From: Chryseobacterium gleum
GTDB taxonomy: Bacteria; Bacteroidota; Bacteroidia; Flavobacteriales; Flavobacteriaceae
DNA: 64,000 nt
Reading direction: 5' to 3'
NCBI GenBank assembly: GCA_945881885.1
Contig: CAMCVI010000001.1
Span: forward strand, 233,826 to 297,825
Shown here: positions 45,071 to 53,948 of the stretch, one piece after another
Numbering within the stretch: the stretch's first letter is position 1
Layout of the letters: the number at the start of each line of letters is the position of its first letter
Notes under the pieces: generated by a model
What the model was told of the DNA's origin: nothing
Databases searched by the model: none
What the model saw: the letters and a program-made list of their open reading frames with translations, nothing else
Made by a program: the position numbers and the translations under genes

Positions 45071-45789
45071 TTAAGCGATTTAAGTTGATAAACAGTTCCA
45101 GCTAAAAATAAAATGGTGATACTTATAAAATAAATAATATCTCGAGTGTCCAGTACGCCACGACTCATACTTTTAAAGTGAAAATCCATTCCTAAAGTTT
45201 TAATAAATCCACTGAAATTACCAAACAAATTAGATAATCCATCAAAACCAAAATAGAAGAAAAAGCATAAAAAAACGGCAATAATAAACGCTACAATTTG
45301 GTTATCTGAAAGGGTAGAAGTGAAAACTCCAATAGAAGTGTATGCCGCAATTAAGAATAACAATCCAAAATAGGAGCCAATGGTACTGCCATAATCAAAA
45401 CTATTTTGAGCTGCTGTAAAGCTGGAAACTATAAAAACATAAAAAAATGTAGGTATTATGGCAATTAAAATTAAAATAAATGCACCTAAAAATTTACCAT
45501 TAACAATTTCCCAAAGACTTAAAGGTTTGGTAAAAAGTATTTCTAATGTGCCTTGTTTTTTTTCATCTGAAAAACTTTTCATAGTTACTGCTGGAATTAG
45601 GAAAATAAGTATCCATGGTGCCAATTTAAAAAACGGACTCATATCAGCATATCCAGAATTTAAAATGTTAAAATCACCATCAAAAACCCATAAAAATAAT
45701 CCATTTAGCAAAAGAAAAATGGCAATTACTAAATACCCAATTGGCGAACCAAAAAAGGATTTTATTTCACGTAGCAAAACTGCTTTCAT
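45064..45789 (-). CDS. gldF: Gliding-motility ABC-transporter permease GldF
   Basis: 241 residues with six membrane helices. The N-terminus KAVLLREIKSFFGSPIGYLV and the loop MKSFSDEKKQGTLEILFTKPL are hallmarks of the ABC-2-type permease GldF. It would form the membrane channel of the GldAFG transporter; the ATPase GldA is not in this window. First gene of the gldFG operon, preceded by a promoter box at 45813. Confidence 0.94.
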   Translation of the reverse strand: MKAVLLREIKSFFGSPIGYLVIAIFLLLNGLFLWVFDGDFNILNSGYADMSPFFKLAPWILIFLIPAVTMKSFSDEKKQGTLEILFTKPLSLWEIVNGKFLGAFILILIAIIPTFFYVFIVSSFTAAQNSFDYGSTIGSYFGLLFLIAAYTSIGVFTSTLSDNQIVAFIIAVFLCFFFYFGFDGLSNLFGNFSGFIKTLGMDFHFKSMSRGVLDTRDIIYFISITILFLAGTVYQLKSLKW

Positions 45790-45812
45790 ATATTATGCTT
45801 GTTTTATATTGA

Positions 45813-45820
45813 CAAAAGTA
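45813..45820 (-). promoter_or_regulatory. -7 box for gldF
   Basis: TACTTTTG on the minus strand fits TAnnTTTG, 23 bases before the gldF start. Confidence 0.45.
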
Positions 45821-45838
45821 ATTTATAAACTTGAAACT

Positions 45839-46135
45839 TTACAGTAAAGAATCTAATTTATTCACGCTCCAAGCTTCTGGTTTTTCTGCAAAAAGTGTTT
45901 TTGTATAACTCCAAACCTCACTAAAAAAAGCCGATTTTCTATAATTTTCTAAGGCCAATTCATCTTGCCAATAACTGTAAGTAAAAAAAACGCGCACATC
46001 TTGTTTATCTTGATATAATTCTAAAAATTCATTGCCCTCAAAACTTCTAATTTGATGTTTAATTTCATTAAAATTCTCTAAAAAAGCTGCAATTTTATCT
46101 TCTTTAAACGTTAATTTCACTATTCGTATAAACAT
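45839..46135 (-). CDS. Small ABM-type (antibiotic biosynthesis monooxygenase fold) protein
   Basis: 98 residues, a single dimeric alpha-beta barrel of the ABM family: VKLTFKEDKIAAFLENFNEIKH, FEGNEFLELYQDKQDV, FFTYSYWQDELALENYRKS. Members include quinol monooxygenases and haem-degrading enzymes, but many have unknown substrates. No haem-binding residue can be named from sequence. It lies 47 bp downstream of the S-adenosylmethionine hydrolase gene. Confidence 0.8.
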   Translation of the reverse strand: MFIRIVKLTFKEDKIAAFLENFNEIKHQIRSFEGNEFLELYQDKQDVRVFFTYSYWQDELALENYRKSAFFSEVWSYTKTLFAEKPEAWSVNKLDSLL

Positions 46136-46151
46136 ATAATTTCAAATTTTT

Positions 46152-46179
46152 AAATCGTAAATCCCAAATCGTAAATCCC
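46152..46179. repeat. Tandem AAATCGTAAATCCC repeat
   Basis: Two perfect head-to-tail copies of the 14-mer AAATCGTAAATCCC fill the spacer. One copy and a partial copy also occur at 52866, after another terminator. Confidence 0.7.
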
Positions 46180-46182
46180 AAA

Positions 46183-47013
46183 TTATTCACTAAATTCAAC
46201 AATCACGGCATCTTGCATTTTTAAACCTAGTAAAGTATGCGCCGATCCAGAGCGGTTTGGATTGCTTCTGTAAACTGCAATTTCTAAAAAACCATCTTGA
46301 TTAAAAAGTGCTATTTCGTTACCAGCCATCGCATTTAATTCGGCAGTTTTGTTGTTTTTAAAATCGGCATAATTGTTTTTTACTCTATTTATAGTGTAAA
46401 CAGAAAAACGAACACTAAATTGTCTTCCTTTAGCTACTTCTTCAATATAATTTTTCGAAATATTAGTCACACAATTACCAAAATCATCAATATAAACAAC
46501 GTGTCCGCGAATAGATTTTAAATTTTGATCCAAAATAGGAACTAACATATTCATTTTCTTAATTTCAGTTATATGAGTACCAATTACTGTCATTTCGCCA
46601 CCTTTTGCCAAATGAGTAGCCACCGTTGCAAAAACATCTAAATCGCTTGAACCAGCAATTAAACGATCGTGAATAGTAATTTGGACTATTTTTTCGGGAT
46701 TTTTTTTATTGGTTAAGCCCCCAAAAATACCATTATCGGCACCAATAAAATAATGTCCATCGTACAGAATGGCAATATGATTGGTGTCTGAATTTCTTGA
46801 CGCATCAACTGCCACAATATGCACCGTTCCTTTTGGAAAATGAGTATAGGAAGTAGCCAATAAATAACTGGCTTCTAAAACGTTAAATTTATCTATAGAA
46901 TGAGAAATATCAATAATATTTGTCTCAGGAAATAACGAATATATCTTACCCTTAAAAATTCCCGCAAAATGGTCTTTTATACCAAAATCTGTAGTAAGCG
47001 TAATTATTGACAT
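46183..47013 (-). CDS. SAM hydroxide adenosyltransferase (DUF62 family)
   Basis: 276 residues. The N-terminus ITLTTDFGIKDHFAGIFKGK and INPG-like positions IDISHSIDKFNVLEASYLL mark the SAM hydrolase / chlorinase superfamily (DUF62), which splits S-adenosylmethionine into adenosine and methionine. Further family pieces are GADNGIFGGL and VVYIDDFGNCVTNI. Halogenase members differ by a Gly-to-Ser pocket and a loop; I see no sign of that here. Its physiological use is not settled. Confidence 0.85.
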   Translation of the reverse strand: MSIITLTTDFGIKDHFAGIFKGKIYSLFPETNIIDISHSIDKFNVLEASYLLATSYTHFPKGTVHIVAVDASRNSDTNHIAILYDGHYFIGADNGIFGGLTNKKNPEKIVQITIHDRLIAGSSDLDVFATVATHLAKGGEMTVIGTHITEIKKMNMLVPILDQNLKSIRGHVVYIDDFGNCVTNISKNYIEEVAKGRQFSVRFSVYTINRVKNNYADFKNNKTAELNAMAGNEIALFNQDGFLEIAVYRSNPNRSGSAHTLLGLKMQDAVIVEFSE

Positions 47014-47056
47014 TTTATTGTTTATAACTTATTTTAAATGGAATGGTTGTTTTTAT

Positions 47057-47064
47057 TATATTTG
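47057..47064 (+). promoter_or_regulatory. -7 box for phoH
   Basis: TATATTTG, 58 bases before the TTG start at 47122. Confidence 0.5.
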
Positions 47065-47121
47065 AATCTCACAAAATTACTCTTTTTTTTACAGATTTAA
47101 AACAATTTAAAATTAAAGCCA

Positions 47122-48072
47122 TTGAACGAAAAAATTATTGAATTGGAAAACATTGCACCAAAAGATTTTTGGGGTGCACATGACAGTCATTTAGAGACAA
47201 TTAAAAAGTATTATCCAAAATTGAAAATTGTAGCGCGAGGCACTGTTTTAAAAGCGTTTGGTGAAGCAGAAGTTTTAGATGAATTTGAAAAACGCTTTCG
47301 TCGTTTGATGGCACACTTTACACGTTTTAATACGATAGACGACAACGTAATAATGCGTGTTATTGAAGGCGATGCGCAACAAACAGGTGAAATGCCAAAA
47401 GGCGATCAAATTTTGGTTCATGGTTTAGGCGGAAAGTTAATTAAAGCCATCACGCCAAATCAACAGAAATTAGTCGATTTTGTAGCTAAAAACGACATGG
47501 TTTTTGCGGTAGGTCCAGCTGGAACGGGTAAAACCTACACTGGCGTAGCACTAGCCGTTAAAGCACTAAAAGAAAAACAAGTTAAACGAATAATTTTAAC
47601 GCGTCCAGCAGTAGAAGCAGGCGAAAACTTAGGTTTTTTACCTGGAGATATGAAAGAAAAATTGGACCCGTACATGCAACCTTTGTATGATGCTTTACGC
47701 GATATGTTGCCGCCACAAACTTTAGAAGATTATATCTTAAAAGGAATTATTCAAATTGCTCCTTTGGCTTTTATGCGAGGAAGAACTTTAGATAATGCTT
47801 TTGTAATTTTAGATGAAGCGCAAAATACCACCCATTCTCAAATGAAAATGTTTTTAACCCGAATGGGAAAAAATGCTAAATTTATTATTACAGGAGATCC
47901 TGGGCAAGTAGATTTACCAAGAAGAACCATTTCTGGTTTAAAAGAAGCAATTTTAGTACTAAAAGATGTTGAAGGAATTGGTATTTTATACCTAGACGAT
48001 AAAGATATTGTAAGACACAGATTGGTGAAAGCAGTAATTAATGCTTATAAAAGTATAGAAAATACAGATTAA
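47122..48072 (+). CDS. phoH: PhoH family ATPase
   Basis: 316 residues. N-terminal KH-like part, then a P-loop ATPase with Walker A AVGPAGTGKTYTGVALAV, TRPAVEAGENLGFLPGD, Walker B NAFVILDEAQNTT and KFIITGDPGQVDLP. PhoH proteins are RNA-linked ATPases found in phosphate and stress responses. The start is TTG at 47122; no better codon precedes the conserved region. A terminator follows at 48080 and purC next. Confidence 0.92.
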   Translation: MNEKIIELENIAPKDFWGAHDSHLETIKKYYPKLKIVARGTVLKAFGEAEVLDEFEKRFRRLMAHFTRFNTIDDNVIMRVIEGDAQQTGEMPKGDQILVHGLGGKLIKAITPNQQKLVDFVAKNDMVFAVGPAGTGKTYTGVALAVKALKEKQVKRIILTRPAVEAGENLGFLPGDMKEKLDPYMQPLYDALRDMLPPQTLEDYILKGIIQIAPLAFMRGRTLDNAFVILDEAQNTTHSQMKMFLTRMGKNAKFIITGDPGQVDLPRRTISGLKEAILVLKDVEGIGILYLDDKDIVRHRLVKAVINAYKSIENTD

Positions 48073-48079
48073 AAACTAA

Positions 48080-48110
48080 AGAGGTGTTAAAATAAACGCC
48101 TCTTTTTTTT
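48080..48110 (+). terminator. Terminator of phoH
   Basis: AGAGGTGTT and AACGCCTCT pair (one G-U) around AAAATA, followed by eight T. Confidence 0.85.
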
Positions 48111-48163
48111 GTTAAAAAATGATTTTAAAACTACTTTTGCAAAACAAAACAATAACTCACAAA

Positions 48164-49111
48164 ATGAACACAATAACAACTACAAATTTTAATTTCACAG
48201 GTCAAAAATCAGTATACAGAGGAAAGGTAAGAGAAGTTTATAAAATCAATGACGATATATTGGTAATGATTGCTACGGATAGACTTTCCGCTTTTGATGT
48301 GGTTTTACCTGAAGGCATTCCATACAAAGGACAAATTTTAAACCAAATTGCAACAAAATTTATGCAATTAACGGAAGATATTGTTCCAAATTGGCTAATT
48401 GCCACACCAGATCCGAATGTAGCTATTGGGCATTTATGTGAGCCTTTTAAAGTAGAAATGGTAATTCGTGGGTATTTATCGGGTCATGCAGCTAGAGAAT
48501 ATGCTTTAGGAAAAAGAACGATTTGTGGTGTTACGATGCCAGAAGGTTTAAAAGAAAATGACAAATTTCCTACTCCAATTATTACACCAACAACCAAAGC
48601 AGATAATGGTTCGCACGATGAAGACATTTCGCGTGAAGCGATATTATTAAACGGAATTGTTACTGAAGAAGATTATTTAGTTTTAGAAAAATACACTAGA
48701 GATTTATACCAAAGAGGAACAGAGATAGCCGCATCTAAAGGTTTGATTTTAGTAGATACAAAATACGAATTCGGAAAAACAAAAGAAGGAAAAATTGTTT
48801 TAATTGACGAAATTCATACTCCAGATTCTTCTCGTTATTTTTATGCAGAAGGTTATCAAGAAAGACAAAATAATAACGAAGAACAAAAACAATTGTCTAA
48901 AGAATTTGTACGTCGTTGGTTAATTGAAAATGGTTTTCAAGGTAAAGAAGGACAACAAATCCCAGAAATGAATGCTGCATATATTGCATCCGTTTCTGAA
49001 AGATATATTGAATTGTTTGAAAATATTTTAGGAGAAAAATTCGTAAAAGAAGATATTTCAAATATCGAAGAAAGAATTTTTAATAACGTGCAAGCGTATT
49101 TAGCTAAATAA
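48164..49111 (+). CDS. purC: Phosphoribosylaminoimidazole-succinocarboxamide synthase (SAICAR synthetase)
   Basis: The start is set at 48164 ([14 protein letters not shown]), giving 315 residues; an earlier ATG at 48119 lies close to the phoH terminator. PurC joins aspartate to CAIR in de novo purine synthesis. Motifs: [34 protein letters not shown] (glycine-rich ATP loop area), [16 protein letters not shown], and [13 protein letters not shown]. It is the larger PurC type. A hairpin terminator follows at 49158. Confidence 0.96.
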   Translation: MNTITTTNFNFTGQKSVYRGKVREVYKINDDILVMIATDRLSAFDVVLPEGIPYKGQILNQIATKFMQLTEDIVPNWLIATPDPNVAIGHLCEPFKVEMVIRGYLSGHAAREYALGKRTICGVTMPEGLKENDKFPTPIITPTTKADNGSHDEDISREAILLNGIVTEEDYLVLEKYTRDLYQRGTEIAASKGLILVDTKYEFGKTKEGKIVLIDEIHTPDSSRYFYAEGYQERQNNNEEQKQLSKEFVRRWLIENGFQGKEGQQIPEMNAAYIASVSERYIELFENILGEKFVKEDISNIEERIFNNVQAYLAK

Positions 49112-49157
49112 AACTCAAAATTTGTCAATCTGAACTTGTTTCAGATTATAAATTGAT

Positions 49158-49194
49158 AAACCTGACAGGTTTCAAAAACCTGTCAGGTTTTATT
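49158..49194. terminator. Terminator between purC and tcdA
   Basis: AAACCTGACAGG pairs with CCTGTCAGGTTT around TTTCAAAAA. T-rich ends on both strands suit the convergent genes on either side. Confidence 0.85.
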
Positions 49195-49197
49195 GTT

Positions 49198-49911
49198 TTA
49201 TTCCATAATCAAATGTTTCACAACAGTTTCGGCAGCGTATAAGCCAAAGAGCCCTGGCATCCAGCTATTTGTGCCGTAAAATGATCTTTTATAATTTGTG
49301 CCGTCTGTCATTTTTAAACTGCTTTCATCCTGAATTTCAGAAGAAAAAACCACTTTCAATTTATCAATTTTCACTTCTTTTAGGCGTTTCCGAATCGTTT
49401 TTGCTAAAAAACAATTTTCTGTTTTTGTAATATCTGCCACTTTAACTTTCGAAACATCCATTTTTCCTCCAGCACCCATTGATGAAATAATTTTAACTCT
49501 TTTGCGTTTGGCAGCAATTATTAAATTTAATTTTGGTGTAATGCTATCAATACAATCTAAAACATAATCGAATTTGGGTGTTACAATCTCTAAAGCACGT
49601 TCTGGTGATAAAAATTCTTCTACACAAGTCAATTGTAATTCTGGATTGATGTCCAGTAATCTATTCGCAACAACCGTAACTTTTGGTTGGCCAATAGTGC
49701 TGTGTAAAGCCGGTAATTGTCTGTTAATATTTGTAATATCTACAGTATCACCATCTACAATTGTTAGATTTCCAACGCCAGCGCGAACTAAAAACTCGGC
49801 AGCAAAAGAACCCACGCCACCTAAGCCAACAACTAATACGTTTGAGTTTTTTAATTTATTCAAGCCTTCTTCTTTAAATAATAAAGCAGCTCTTTCTTGC
49901 CATTTTGCCAT
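49198..49911 (-). CDS. tcdA: tRNA threonylcarbamoyladenosine dehydratase (ThiF/E1-like)
   Basis: 237 residues. E1-like adenylating fold: WQERAALLFKEEGLNKLKNS start, NVLVVGLGGVGSFAAEFLVR nucleotide site, IVDGDTVDITNINRQ, and the end NSWMPGLFGLYAAETVVKHL. TcdA cyclises t6A in tRNAs to ct6A. The length and ending fit TcdA better than MoeB or ThiF. It follows the TatD-like gene by 3 bp, so they form an operon. Confidence 0.88.
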   Translation of the reverse strand: MAKWQERAALLFKEEGLNKLKNSNVLVVGLGGVGSFAAEFLVRAGVGNLTIVDGDTVDITNINRQLPALHSTIGQPKVTVVANRLLDINPELQLTCVEEFLSPERALEIVTPKFDYVLDCIDSITPKLNLIIAAKRKRVKIISSMGAGGKMDVSKVKVADITKTENCFLAKTIRKRLKEVKIDKLKVVFSSEIQDESSLKMTDGTNYKRSFYGTNSWMPGLFGLYAAETVVKHLIME

Positions 49912-49914
49912 AAT

Positions 49915-50568
49915 TTATTGCTTTTTAGTAAAAACAGTTTGATAATTGTTCCAAACTATTTCTTTCATTTCTTCCACAGAAATATTTTTACATTTTGCTG
50001 CAAAAATATAAACTTCTTCTAAACTTTCCGAAATTGTATCTGTTTCTAAGAAAATTTTATCGTTGGGAACATATTTAAAAACCGATTCTATTTCTGGATT
50101 TCGAAGTAAATATTTTCCAAAAGACAAATAAAAATCTTGATTTAAAAGTTGTTTTGCCAAAGGAATATTTTTTGAAAATCCGTGTATTATGAAAGGCGAT
50201 TGTAGTCCACTATTTTTTTTACAAGAAATGATTTCATCAAATGCCGCTACACAATGTAAAATAACAGGTTTAGAAATTTCGTGTAAAAGAGATAATTGCG
50301 ATTCAAAAACGTCAATCTGTAATTCAATTTTCTTTTCGATTCTTTTATCTAAACCACATTCTCCTATAGCTGTACATTCTATTAACTGAAGTTTGTTTTT
50401 AATATAATTTAATTCTTCACTTACGCGTTCATCAACAATATGCCAAGGATGAATTCCGATAGAATAGTGCGGAATATCAGCTATAAATTCATTTGGATAT
50501 TGGTTTACAATTTCTAAAACTGCTTCAGAATTGGTGTAAGAATGTGTATGTAAGTTAACAAATTTCAT
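49915..50568 (-). CDS. TatD-related metal-dependent hydrolase
   Basis: 217 residues, shorter than typical TatD DNases (about 260). FVNLHTHSYTNS gives the HxH metal pair, IGIHPWHI the next segment, AIGECGLDKR the bridging Glu, VILHCVAAFDEI a His ligand, and FLETDTISESLEEVY the late Asp. TatD enzymes act on 3' ends of DNA or RNA; the exact substrate of this short form is unknown. It precedes tcdA. Confidence 0.82.
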   Translation of the reverse strand: MKFVNLHTHSYTNSEAVLEIVNQYPNEFIADIPHYSIGIHPWHIVDERVSEELNYIKNKLQLIECTAIGECGLDKRIEKKIELQIDVFESQLSLLHEISKPVILHCVAAFDEIISCKKNSGLQSPFIIHGFSKNIPLAKQLLNQDFYLSFGKYLLRNPEIESVFKYVPNDKIFLETDTISESLEEVYIFAAKCKNISVEEMKEIVWNNYQTVFTKKQ

Positions 50569-50613
50569 AAAATTGTTTTCACAAAAATAACATATTTTAA
50601 CAAGTTATTTGTC

Positions 50614-50621
50614 TAAATTTG
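50614..50621 (+). promoter_or_regulatory. -7 box for the MFS gene
   Basis: TAAATTTG, 16 bases before the ATG at 50638. Confidence 0.5.
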
Positions 50622-50637
50622 TATCAGATATTTTATT

Positions 50638-51870
50638 ATGATTCAAAAAGCATTTCGCCAATACATTTCAAACTTTCAAGGTTTTTCTCGAGAAATTTGG
50701 ATACTTACACTCGTCACATTTATCAATAGGGCAGGCACAATGGTTTTGCCATTTTTATCTAAATATTTACATGAAGATTTGCATTTTTCTTATTCTCAAG
50801 TAGGGACTATAATGGTTTTTTTTGGCTTAGGTTCTTTATTAGGTTCTTGGTTAGGCGGAAAATTATCAGACGCTATTGGTTTTTATAAAATAATGATATT
50901 CAGCTTGTTAATAAGCGGTTTAATGTTTTTCGGATTACAATTTGTTACCTCTTTTTACGGATTATGCATCAGTATGTTTTTAATTATGTCTGTTTCAGAT
51001 ATGTTTCGTCCTGCTATGTTTGTGTCTTTGGGTGCTTATGCAAAACCAGAAAATAGGACCAGAGCTTTAACTTTAGTCCGATTGGCAATCAATCTTGGAT
51101 TTGCAGCCGGACCAGCTTTAGGCGGATTAATTATAATGAGTATTGGTTATAAGGGCTTGTTTTGGGTAGATGGTTTGACTTGCATAATAGCCATTTTAAT
51201 TTTCTGGATCAAAGTAAAAGAAAAGAAAAAATCTACCTATTTAGATAAAGCCCAACCTGGAGAAGTATTGGTAAAATCGGTTTTTAAAGATAAAATTTAT
51301 TGGTTGTTTTTAACTACATCTTTAATTGTAGGGATTATGTTTTTTCAATTATTTACTACCATTCCAATTTATCACAGAGAACAATTTGGGTTAACCGAAT
51401 TACAAACAGGTTTGTTATTAACCTTAAATGGTGTTTTGGTTTTCTTTTTAGAAATGCCAATTGTAAATTATATCGAAAAGCATAAAATGGACAAATTAAA
51501 AGTCATTATTTTAGGTTGTTTTTTAATGAGTATCAGTTTATTTTTAATGTTAGTTAATACTTGGGCTGGTATTTTATTAATTATGATGCTATTTATGACG
51601 TTTTCAGAAATGTTTAATTTTCCATTTTCTAATGCGTTTGCAATTAGTAGGGCTCCAAAACACCAACAAGGTCGTTATATGGCTATTTTTACTATGAGTT
51701 ATAGTTTAGCACACATAATAAGTGCTAAAGCTGGTATGTTTATTATTGAAAATTATGGTTACCAAGCCAATTGGTTTTTCATGGGAACATTAGGTATTAC
51801 TGCTACTTTAATAGGTGTTTATGTTTTTCGTTTGGTGGAAAAGGAAAAAATGTTAAATCTCGTTAATTAA
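50638..51870 (+). CDS. MFS transporter
   Basis: 410 residues with twelve predicted membrane helices. The loop 2-3 motif is GLGSLLGSWLGGKLSDAIGFY (split around the central Gly), and ALTLVRLAINLGFAAGPALGG matches the helix-5 drug:H+ antiporter pattern. The substrate is not readable; multidrug or peptide-type exporters share this build. Single gene in its own transcription unit. Confidence 0.87.
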   Translation: MIQKAFRQYISNFQGFSREIWILTLVTFINRAGTMVLPFLSKYLHEDLHFSYSQVGTIMVFFGLGSLLGSWLGGKLSDAIGFYKIMIFSLLISGLMFFGLQFVTSFYGLCISMFLIMSVSDMFRPAMFVSLGAYAKPENRTRALTLVRLAINLGFAAGPALGGLIIMSIGYKGLFWVDGLTCIIAILIFWIKVKEKKKSTYLDKAQPGEVLVKSVFKDKIYWLFLTTSLIVGIMFFQLFTTIPIYHREQFGLTELQTGLLLTLNGVLVFFLEMPIVNYIEKHKMDKLKVIILGCFLMSISLFLMLVNTWAGILLIMMLFMTFSEMFNFPFSNAFAISRAPKHQQGRYMAIFTMSYSLAHIISAKAGMFIIENYGYQANWFFMGTLGITATLIGVYVFRLVEKEKMLNLVN

Positions 51871-51903
51871 CAAAATTTTAAAATTTCGTTTTTATAAAAT
51901 TCC

Positions 51904-51911
51904 TATTTTTG
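51904..51911 (+). promoter_or_regulatory. -7 box for the coiled-coil exported protein
   Basis: TATTTTTG, 25 bases before the ATG at 51937. Confidence 0.4.
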
Positions 51912-51936
51912 ACTTTTAAATTAAAATTATACAATT

Positions 51937-52824
51937 ATGAATGTTAAAATGTTATTTCAAGGATTAGTATTGGCAAGTGCAATCACTTTTTTGCCTACTA
52001 CAACTTTTGCACAAAACAATCGTTTCAATCAATTGTCACAACAAAAAAACAACAGTTTCGAATTTCGAATTGACAACGCTATGACCGATGCGCAATTGAA
52101 ACAAGATGAAACAGACGCTAAGAAATTTGATTTTGAAGTTACTTTTTCTGGTGTAAAACGTAACGACAAGAAACAAATTACAGCGATTAAAATCGCTTAC
52201 AAAGACCAAGATGGAAATTCTGGAAATTATAACGTAAGTGCGGAAACGCCAATTAAGCCTATTTCAATTACCAAACAATTTGATGGCACAGGAAAAGGCC
52301 TAATTAATATTAAATCTGGTGCTTCTCAAAATGATATGTTTGCGAATGGTTTTGACATGAAAGGATTTAACGGCATGTTTAATAACGATTTGTTTATGAA
52401 TTTAGACAATAACGTTATTAGAGGTTTTGTAGATGGCAACTCAATTGATTTAGACAAGTTTAAAGAATTGCAAAATGAGTTTCAAACCGATTCTTTAGGT
52501 GGAAATTTCAAATCATTTACATTTAAAGATGGTGAAATTATTGGCGACAATCCTGATATGCAATTAGAAGAAGAAAAAACTGATGAAAACGGAACCACAA
52601 CCAAAAAATATTCTGATGGAAAAGGAAACACCATGATTTTTTCAGAAAATTACGGAAATGGCAACCCAATTGGTAAAATGAAAATTCAAAAAAACTTGAA
52701 TTTAAAGGATGATTCCAGCAAATCAGATCTAGAAAAATTAAAACAAGATTTAGAAAAAACCAAAACCGATTTAGAAAAACTAAAAACGGATTTACAAAAG
52801 GATAAAGGGAAAAGTAAAAAGTAA
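51937..52824 (+). CDS. Exported protein with C-terminal coiled coil
   Basis: 295 residues with a signal peptide (GLVLASAITFLPTTTFAQ). The middle is charged and Asn/Gly-rich without a known fold; the C-terminus is a heptad coiled coil (KSDLEKLKQDLEKTKTDLEK, then LKTDLQKDKGKSKK). Likely periplasmic or outer-surface, possibly structural. Not recognised. A strong terminator follows. Confidence 0.65.
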   Translation: MNVKMLFQGLVLASAITFLPTTTFAQNNRFNQLSQQKNNSFEFRIDNAMTDAQLKQDETDAKKFDFEVTFSGVKRNDKKQITAIKIAYKDQDGNSGNYNVSAETPIKPISITKQFDGTGKGLINIKSGASQNDMFANGFDMKGFNGMFNNDLFMNLDNNVIRGFVDGNSIDLDKFKELQNEFQTDSLGGNFKSFTFKDGEIIGDNPDMQLEEEKTDENGTTTKKYSDGKGNTMIFSENYGNGNPIGKMKIQKNLNLKDDSSKSDLEKLKQDLEKTKTDLEKLKTDLQKDKGKSKK

Positions 52825-52830
52825 AAAAAA

Positions 52831-52865
52831 AACCAGAATTTTCAAATGAAAATTCTGGTTTTTTT
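52831..52865. terminator. Terminator shared with smpB
   Basis: AACCAGAATTTTC and GAAAATTCTGGTT pair around AAAT, with A-run and T-run flanks, serving both the gene ending at 52824 (+) and smpB (-). Confidence 0.9.
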
Positions 52866-52898
52866 AAATCGTAAATCCCAAATCGTAATTCGTAAATC
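52866..52898. repeat. AAATCGTAAATCCC repeat, second locus
   Basis: One exact 14-mer copy at 52866-52879, followed by AAATCGTAATTCGTAAATC. Matches the tandem repeat at 46152. Confidence 0.6.
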
Positions 52899-53355
52899 AC
52901 CTAAATTCTTTCTTAATTCGAGCAATATCTCGTTTTGTGTCGTTTTCTTTCATGGTTTCCCGCTTATCGTAATTTTTCTTACCGCGGCACAAAGCTATTT
53001 CAACTTTTGCAAAGCCTTTTTCATTCGTATATAATTTCAACGGTACAATTGTCAATCCCTTGTTATCCGAATCTTTATCTAGTTTTCTAAGTTCTTTCTT
53101 GTTTAATAAAAGTTTGCGTTCGCTTTTGGCTTTGTGGTTGTAATGCGTTCCGAAAGCATATTCTTCAATTGTAGCGTTGATTAAAAACAATTCGGTTTGC
53201 TCGTTAAATTCGCAAAAACTTTCCGCAATAGAGGCTTTTCCTAATCGTATTGATTTAATTTCTGTTCCTGTAAGTACAATACCAGCGTCGTATTTGTCTA
53301 TAATTTCGTAGTCAAATCGGGCACGTTTGTTTAATATGTTTATGATTTTTTGCAT
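52897..53355 (-). CDS. smpB: SsrA-binding protein SmpB
   Basis: 152 residues. Partner of tmRNA in rescuing stalled ribosomes. Motifs: NKRARFDYEIIDKYDAGIVL, TGTEIKSIRLGKASIAESF, and the basic C-terminal tail (GKKNYDKRETMKENDTKRD). No tmRNA gene was recognised in the window. It is divergent from the small gene at 53504. Confidence 0.96.
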   Translation of the reverse strand: MQKIINILNKRARFDYEIIDKYDAGIVLTGTEIKSIRLGKASIAESFCEFNEQTELFLINATIEEYAFGTHYNHKAKSERKLLLNKKELRKLDKDSDNKGLTIVPLKLYTNEKGFAKVEIALCRGKKNYDKRETMKENDTKRDIARIKKEFR

Positions 53356-53503
53356 AGCTACGCAAATTTAAGGTTTATTTTTTTAAGAAAACAGTATATT
53401 TTTTATGATTTTAATTGCTGAGTGGCATTAAATTAAAATTATGATATGTATTGATGAAAGAATTGGAATGATTTTTTTGTAATTTTGCCTTAAAATTAAA
53501 ATA

Positions 53504-53650
53504 ATGTTTAAAGTTTTAGCAAAAATTAATAAAGCAATTTTACCGAGCTATTCCAAGCAACGTCTTGATTTGTCGAGAGCTACAAAACTGCAAAAAGCAA
53601 TAATTGCTTGGCGTTATTATGTAACGATTCACGCTTTAGAAAAAAAATAA
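53504..53650 (+). CDS. Conserved-looking 48-residue protein
   Basis: A short gene with its own TAnnTTTG box (TAATTTTG near 53480) 17 bases upstream. The product, MFKVLAKINKAILPSYSKQR, LDLSRATKLQKAIIAWRYYV, THALEKK-like end (actual end TIHALEKK), is basic and amphipathic with no signal peptide. I recall similar short proteins in other flavobacteria but know no function. It lies between smpB and tRNA-Arg. Confidence 0.6.
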   Translation: MFKVLAKINKAILPSYSKQRLDLSRATKLQKAIIAWRYYVTIHALEKK

Positions 53651-53681
53651 AAATATTATAATTAAATTTATAATTTAATAC

Positions 53682-53689
53682 TATATTTG
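53682..53689 (+). promoter_or_regulatory. -7 box for tRNA-Arg
   Basis: TATATTTG, 14 bases before the tRNA 5' end. Confidence 0.6.
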
Positions 53690-53702
53690 CACTCACAAAA
53701 AT

Positions 53703-53777
53703 CGGCCTTGTGGCGCAACTGAATAGCGCACTTGATTACGGCTCAAGAGGTTTCTGGTTTGAATCCAGACAAGGTCA
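53703..53777 (+). tRNA. tRNA-Arg (anticodon ACG)
   Basis: 75 nt fold into a cloverleaf. The acceptor stem is GGCCTTG with CAAGGTC; the anticodon arm is CTTGA-TTACGGC-TCAAG with ACG at 53738-53740; the T arm is TCTGG-TTTGAAT-CCAGA. The discriminator is A and the CCA end is not encoded. Its 3' end is the attachment site of island 2. Confidence 0.95.
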
Positions 53778-53784
53778 CTACTTT

Positions 53785-53825
53785 AATCCCAAAACTGTTG
53801 ATTTTCAATGTTTTGGGATTTTTTA
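53785..53825 (+). terminator. Terminator after tRNA-Arg
   Basis: AATCCCAAAAC and GTTTTGGGATT pair around a 14-base loop, followed by T-rich sequence. Confidence 0.85.
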
Positions 53826-53830
53826 TTATC

Positions 53831-53856
53831 TTTGTGTGGCCATTTTGTGGCTACAT
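53831..53856. repeat. Repeat inside the left end of island 2
   Basis: TTTGTGTGGCCATTTTGTGG resembles TTCGTGTGACCATTTTTGTG near the right end (63779). Probable integrase arm site. Confidence 0.45.
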
Positions 53857-53948
53857 TTATAACTTACTGCAATGTAACAAAAGTATTTAATAAAATAAAT
53901 AATCCTAAAAATAATTTTATTAATCCAAACAAAGGAATATAAAACGAT

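Noticed and set aside
48119..48163. Longer PurC start at 48119
   Set aside because: Too close to the phoH terminator, and the 15 extra residues are unlike PurC.
53785..53825. Second tRNA or tmRNA after tRNA-Arg
   Set aside because: The fold is a simple hairpin terminator; no cloverleaf or tag frame was seen.
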